Part shown: positions 62,495-64,000 of the stretch, piece after piece | How positions within the stretch are numbered: the first letter of the stretch is position 1 | Layout of the letters: every line of letters starts with the position of its first letter | Assembly: GCF_900110295.1 (NCBI RefSeq) | Contig: NZ_FODF01000004.1 | Coordinates: 62,001-126,000, forward strand | Direction: 5' to 3' | DNA: 64,000 nucleotides | From: Peptostreptococcus russellii | Lineage (GTDB): Bacteria > Bacillota > Clostridia > Peptostreptococcales > Peptostreptococcaceae | Program-made: the position numbers and the translations under genes | The notes under the pieces: generated by a model | What the model saw: the letters and a program-made list of their open reading frames with translations, nothing else | Databases searched by the model: none | Told to the model about the DNA's origin: nothing

Positions 62495-64000
62495 TTATTT
62501 TATATTATTTTTCTTTAAATACAGATTGCTTTTAAAAAGAGCGATAGCAGATACAATAATTGCCGCCAAAAGCAATATTACAAATAAGTAATTAGATGCC
62601 ATGTTAATTCCAGCCACTGCTATACCAGCTATTACCATACTGCCTACAATCACTATTACAAACATTATCAAAAGGTTAACTCCTTTACTACTTCTCGAAT
62701 ATATCTCAGAAGTATTTTGCCATGATGTCAAAAGATGTTTATGATCATAAACTATCCACTGAGATCCAATGCTATAACTCATTATCCATATTAAAGCAAC
62801 TCCAAGTATAATATAAGCCACTGTTACCTTCATATAGATGCAAATTGCTACGGCAATAATTGTAGAAAATGTTGCTGTAATTACAGTTGAAAAAATAAGT
62901 TTATTCTTCATATATTCTTTTTCGCTTATTGGAAGGCTTTTTATATAGTTGTAATTCTCACCATCAAGCGATAAGATTACTGAGTGTAGTCCATTTGGAT
63001 AAACATTGTACATTAAGGCAATAATTATACAAAGCTCTAAAGCAAAAACCTTCAAAGAAGAAGGGTTCATATCTCCTATTAAATTTTTAAGGCTTTCAAA
63101 CTGAGGATATAAAACAATTATTGGAAATATTATTACCATCATAGTTTGCGATATAACTGTTGAATCAGATATCAAAGACAAATTATATTTAAATAGTGTC
63201 TTTCTTTTAAAAGCTTTTTCTGACTTGAGCTGTCCCCTGTCTTTTGATTCAAACATATTTTCTTTATACCCTAAATTTTCACTAGAATTTATATCTTTAT
63301 TAATTTTTAAAGCAGACCTACTTCCTATTTTATCATCTTTTTTTGAAACATTATAATTAGATGAAGTATTTAAAGATCTATTAATGGCATAAAAATTATT
63401 TTCTACTTTTAATATATACTTTTTATAAAAAACATATATTAATAAAATTAAAAGTGCTATTGCTATTAAATGACTAGAATATTTCTTCATCACAAAGCTT
63501 ATTGGTCCATAAACTACTTTTATATTTCTTCCATTAATTGCCTTATTTGACATATCTTTAGATATTTGTTGTATCCCTAGAATAAATACCACATTAATTA
63601 GCGATGTTATTATAGTTATACTTGTAATAATTTTACTTTTAAATTTTGATAAAATGGCAGACCTCGACATAATATCCATTGCAATAGAATTTGCTATAAT
63701 TATCAAAGCAAATACAATTAAAAAATCTATAAAGCCTAGGATAAGTGCTTGTAATATACCCATTTTTAGTCTTATCATATAAATTATAAATAGAGGAAGC
63801 ATCGGTATTGCCAACTCTAAAGTTGATATGGAAACTACTGCCATCTTGGCTTTAAAAACAATGCTTTGCTCTATAGGAAGAACCATATATCCATCTATAT
63901 CTCGACTTTCATAAAATACATTATAAAAATATGTAAAAGTTTGAAAAATATTCATCAGCATAAAAATACCCAAACTTAAATCTATCATATATGGAAATTT
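62495..64000 (-). CDS. Large ABC-2 type permease, C-terminal part (cut by window edge)
   Basis: About 500 residues of a polytopic membrane protein. The frame stays open to the window end, and the methionine at 63986-63988 lies in the middle of a hydrophobic helix, so the true start is outside. About twelve helices come in two groups (first 140 residues; after about 260), separated by a charged cytoplasmic loop rich in Ser, Asn and Lys (about 190-250). YYNVFYESRDIDGYMVLPI-like and YNYIKSLPISEKEYMKNKL segments recall large clostridial ABC-2 permeases. The matching ATPase is presumably outside the window. Confidence 0.75.
   Translation of the reverse strand, partial: KFPYMIDLSLGIFMLMNIFQTFTYFYNVFYESRDIDGYMVLPIEQSIVFKAKMAVVSISTLELAIPMLPLFIIYMIRLKMGILQALILGFIDFLIVFALIIIANSIAMDIMSRSAILSKFKSKIITSITIITSLINVVFILGIQQISKDMSNKAINGRNIKVVYGPISFVMKKYSSHLIAIALLILLIYVFYKKYILKVENNFYAINRSLNTSSNYNVSKKDDKIGSRSALKINKDINSSENLGYKENMFESKDRGQLKSEKAFKRKTLFKYNLSLISDSTVISQTMMVIIFPIIVLYPQFESLKNLIGDMNPSSLKVFALELCIIIALMYNVYPNGLHSVILSLDGENYNYIKSLPISEKEYMKNKLIFSTVITATFSTIIAVAICIYMKVTVAYIILGVALIWIMSYSIGSQWIVYDHKHLLTSWQNTSEIYSRSSKGVNLLIMFVIVIVGSMVIAGIAVAGINMASNYLFVILLLAAIIVSAIALFKSNLYLKKNNIK

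Noticed and set aside
1-64000. CRISPR arrays, transposases, tRNA and rRNA genes, prophage
   Set aside because: No regularly spaced repeats, transposase or integrase motifs, tRNA T-loop cores or rRNA sequence were recognised on reading; faint decayed elements cannot be excluded.

Overview
This window is AT-rich (roughly 30% GC) DNA from a low-GC anaerobic Firmicute. Strong consensus promoters, AGGAGG-type ribosome sites and hairpin-plus-T terminators are abundant. The gene order uvrB-uvrA-uvrC-hprK-murB, the clostridial gene content (flavodiiron protein, FMN-riboswitch rib operon, aspartate 4-decarboxylase) and the protein sequences point to Peptostreptococcaceae, perhaps Peptostreptococcus. 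The genus is an inference. No rRNA, tRNA, CRISPR array, insertion sequence or prophage was seen.

Layout. 1-9145 (minus): a housekeeping block of murB (cut by the window edge), hprK, uvrC, uvrA, uvrB and a small protein coupled to uvrB. 9328-16188: AI-2E-type permease, aminotransferase, BrnQ amino-acid carrier, an AT-rich gap of about 1.1 kb and aspartate 4-decarboxylase. 16652-18771: an unusual XRE regulator with a desulfoferrodoxin-like C-terminus, a macrodomain protein, DUF1653 and TetR. 18998-24401: a three-gene unit of AAA+ ATPase, coiled-coil/seven-blade propeller protein and von Willebrand A protein, the best candidate for an undescribed system. 24535-29009: oleate hydratase, a PC4-like protein and a GntR/ABC operon with a clear promoter and operator.

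29280-39052: an inositol-type sugar locus with two sugar porters, three Gfo/Idh/MocA dehydrogenases, IolE, a GlcG/HbpS-type protein and a divergent Na+/solute symporter. Four LacI-type operator-like sites lie in the divergent region. 39279-43383: a TetR regulator and two half-ABC transporters, with a Fur-box-like sequence inside the predicted ABC promoter. 43575-46291: a candidate small RNA with a near-perfect promoter and terminator, a Rieske oxygenase-like protein (odd for an anaerobe) and a flavodiiron protein. 46867-49950: a second poorly understood operon of a cytoplasmic solute-binding-fold protein fused to DUF1858, a HypB/CobW-like GTPase, a small DUF1858-like protein and an ABC-type ATPase without a canonical start codon.

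50242-55616: dCTP deaminase, endonuclease IV and the riboflavin operon ribD-ribE-ribBA-ribH under an FMN riboswitch. 56130-61684: an ABC-2 exporter (ATPase plus two permeases) divergent from a NarL-type two-component system, a layout like linearmycin-resistance modules. 61903-64000: thiol peroxidase and the C-terminal part of a large ABC-2 type permease cut by the window edge.

Functional themes are DNA repair, amino-acid and inositol metabolism, oxidative defence (Tpx, flavodiiron, possibly the Rieske protein), iron-linked transport and envelope-stress export.
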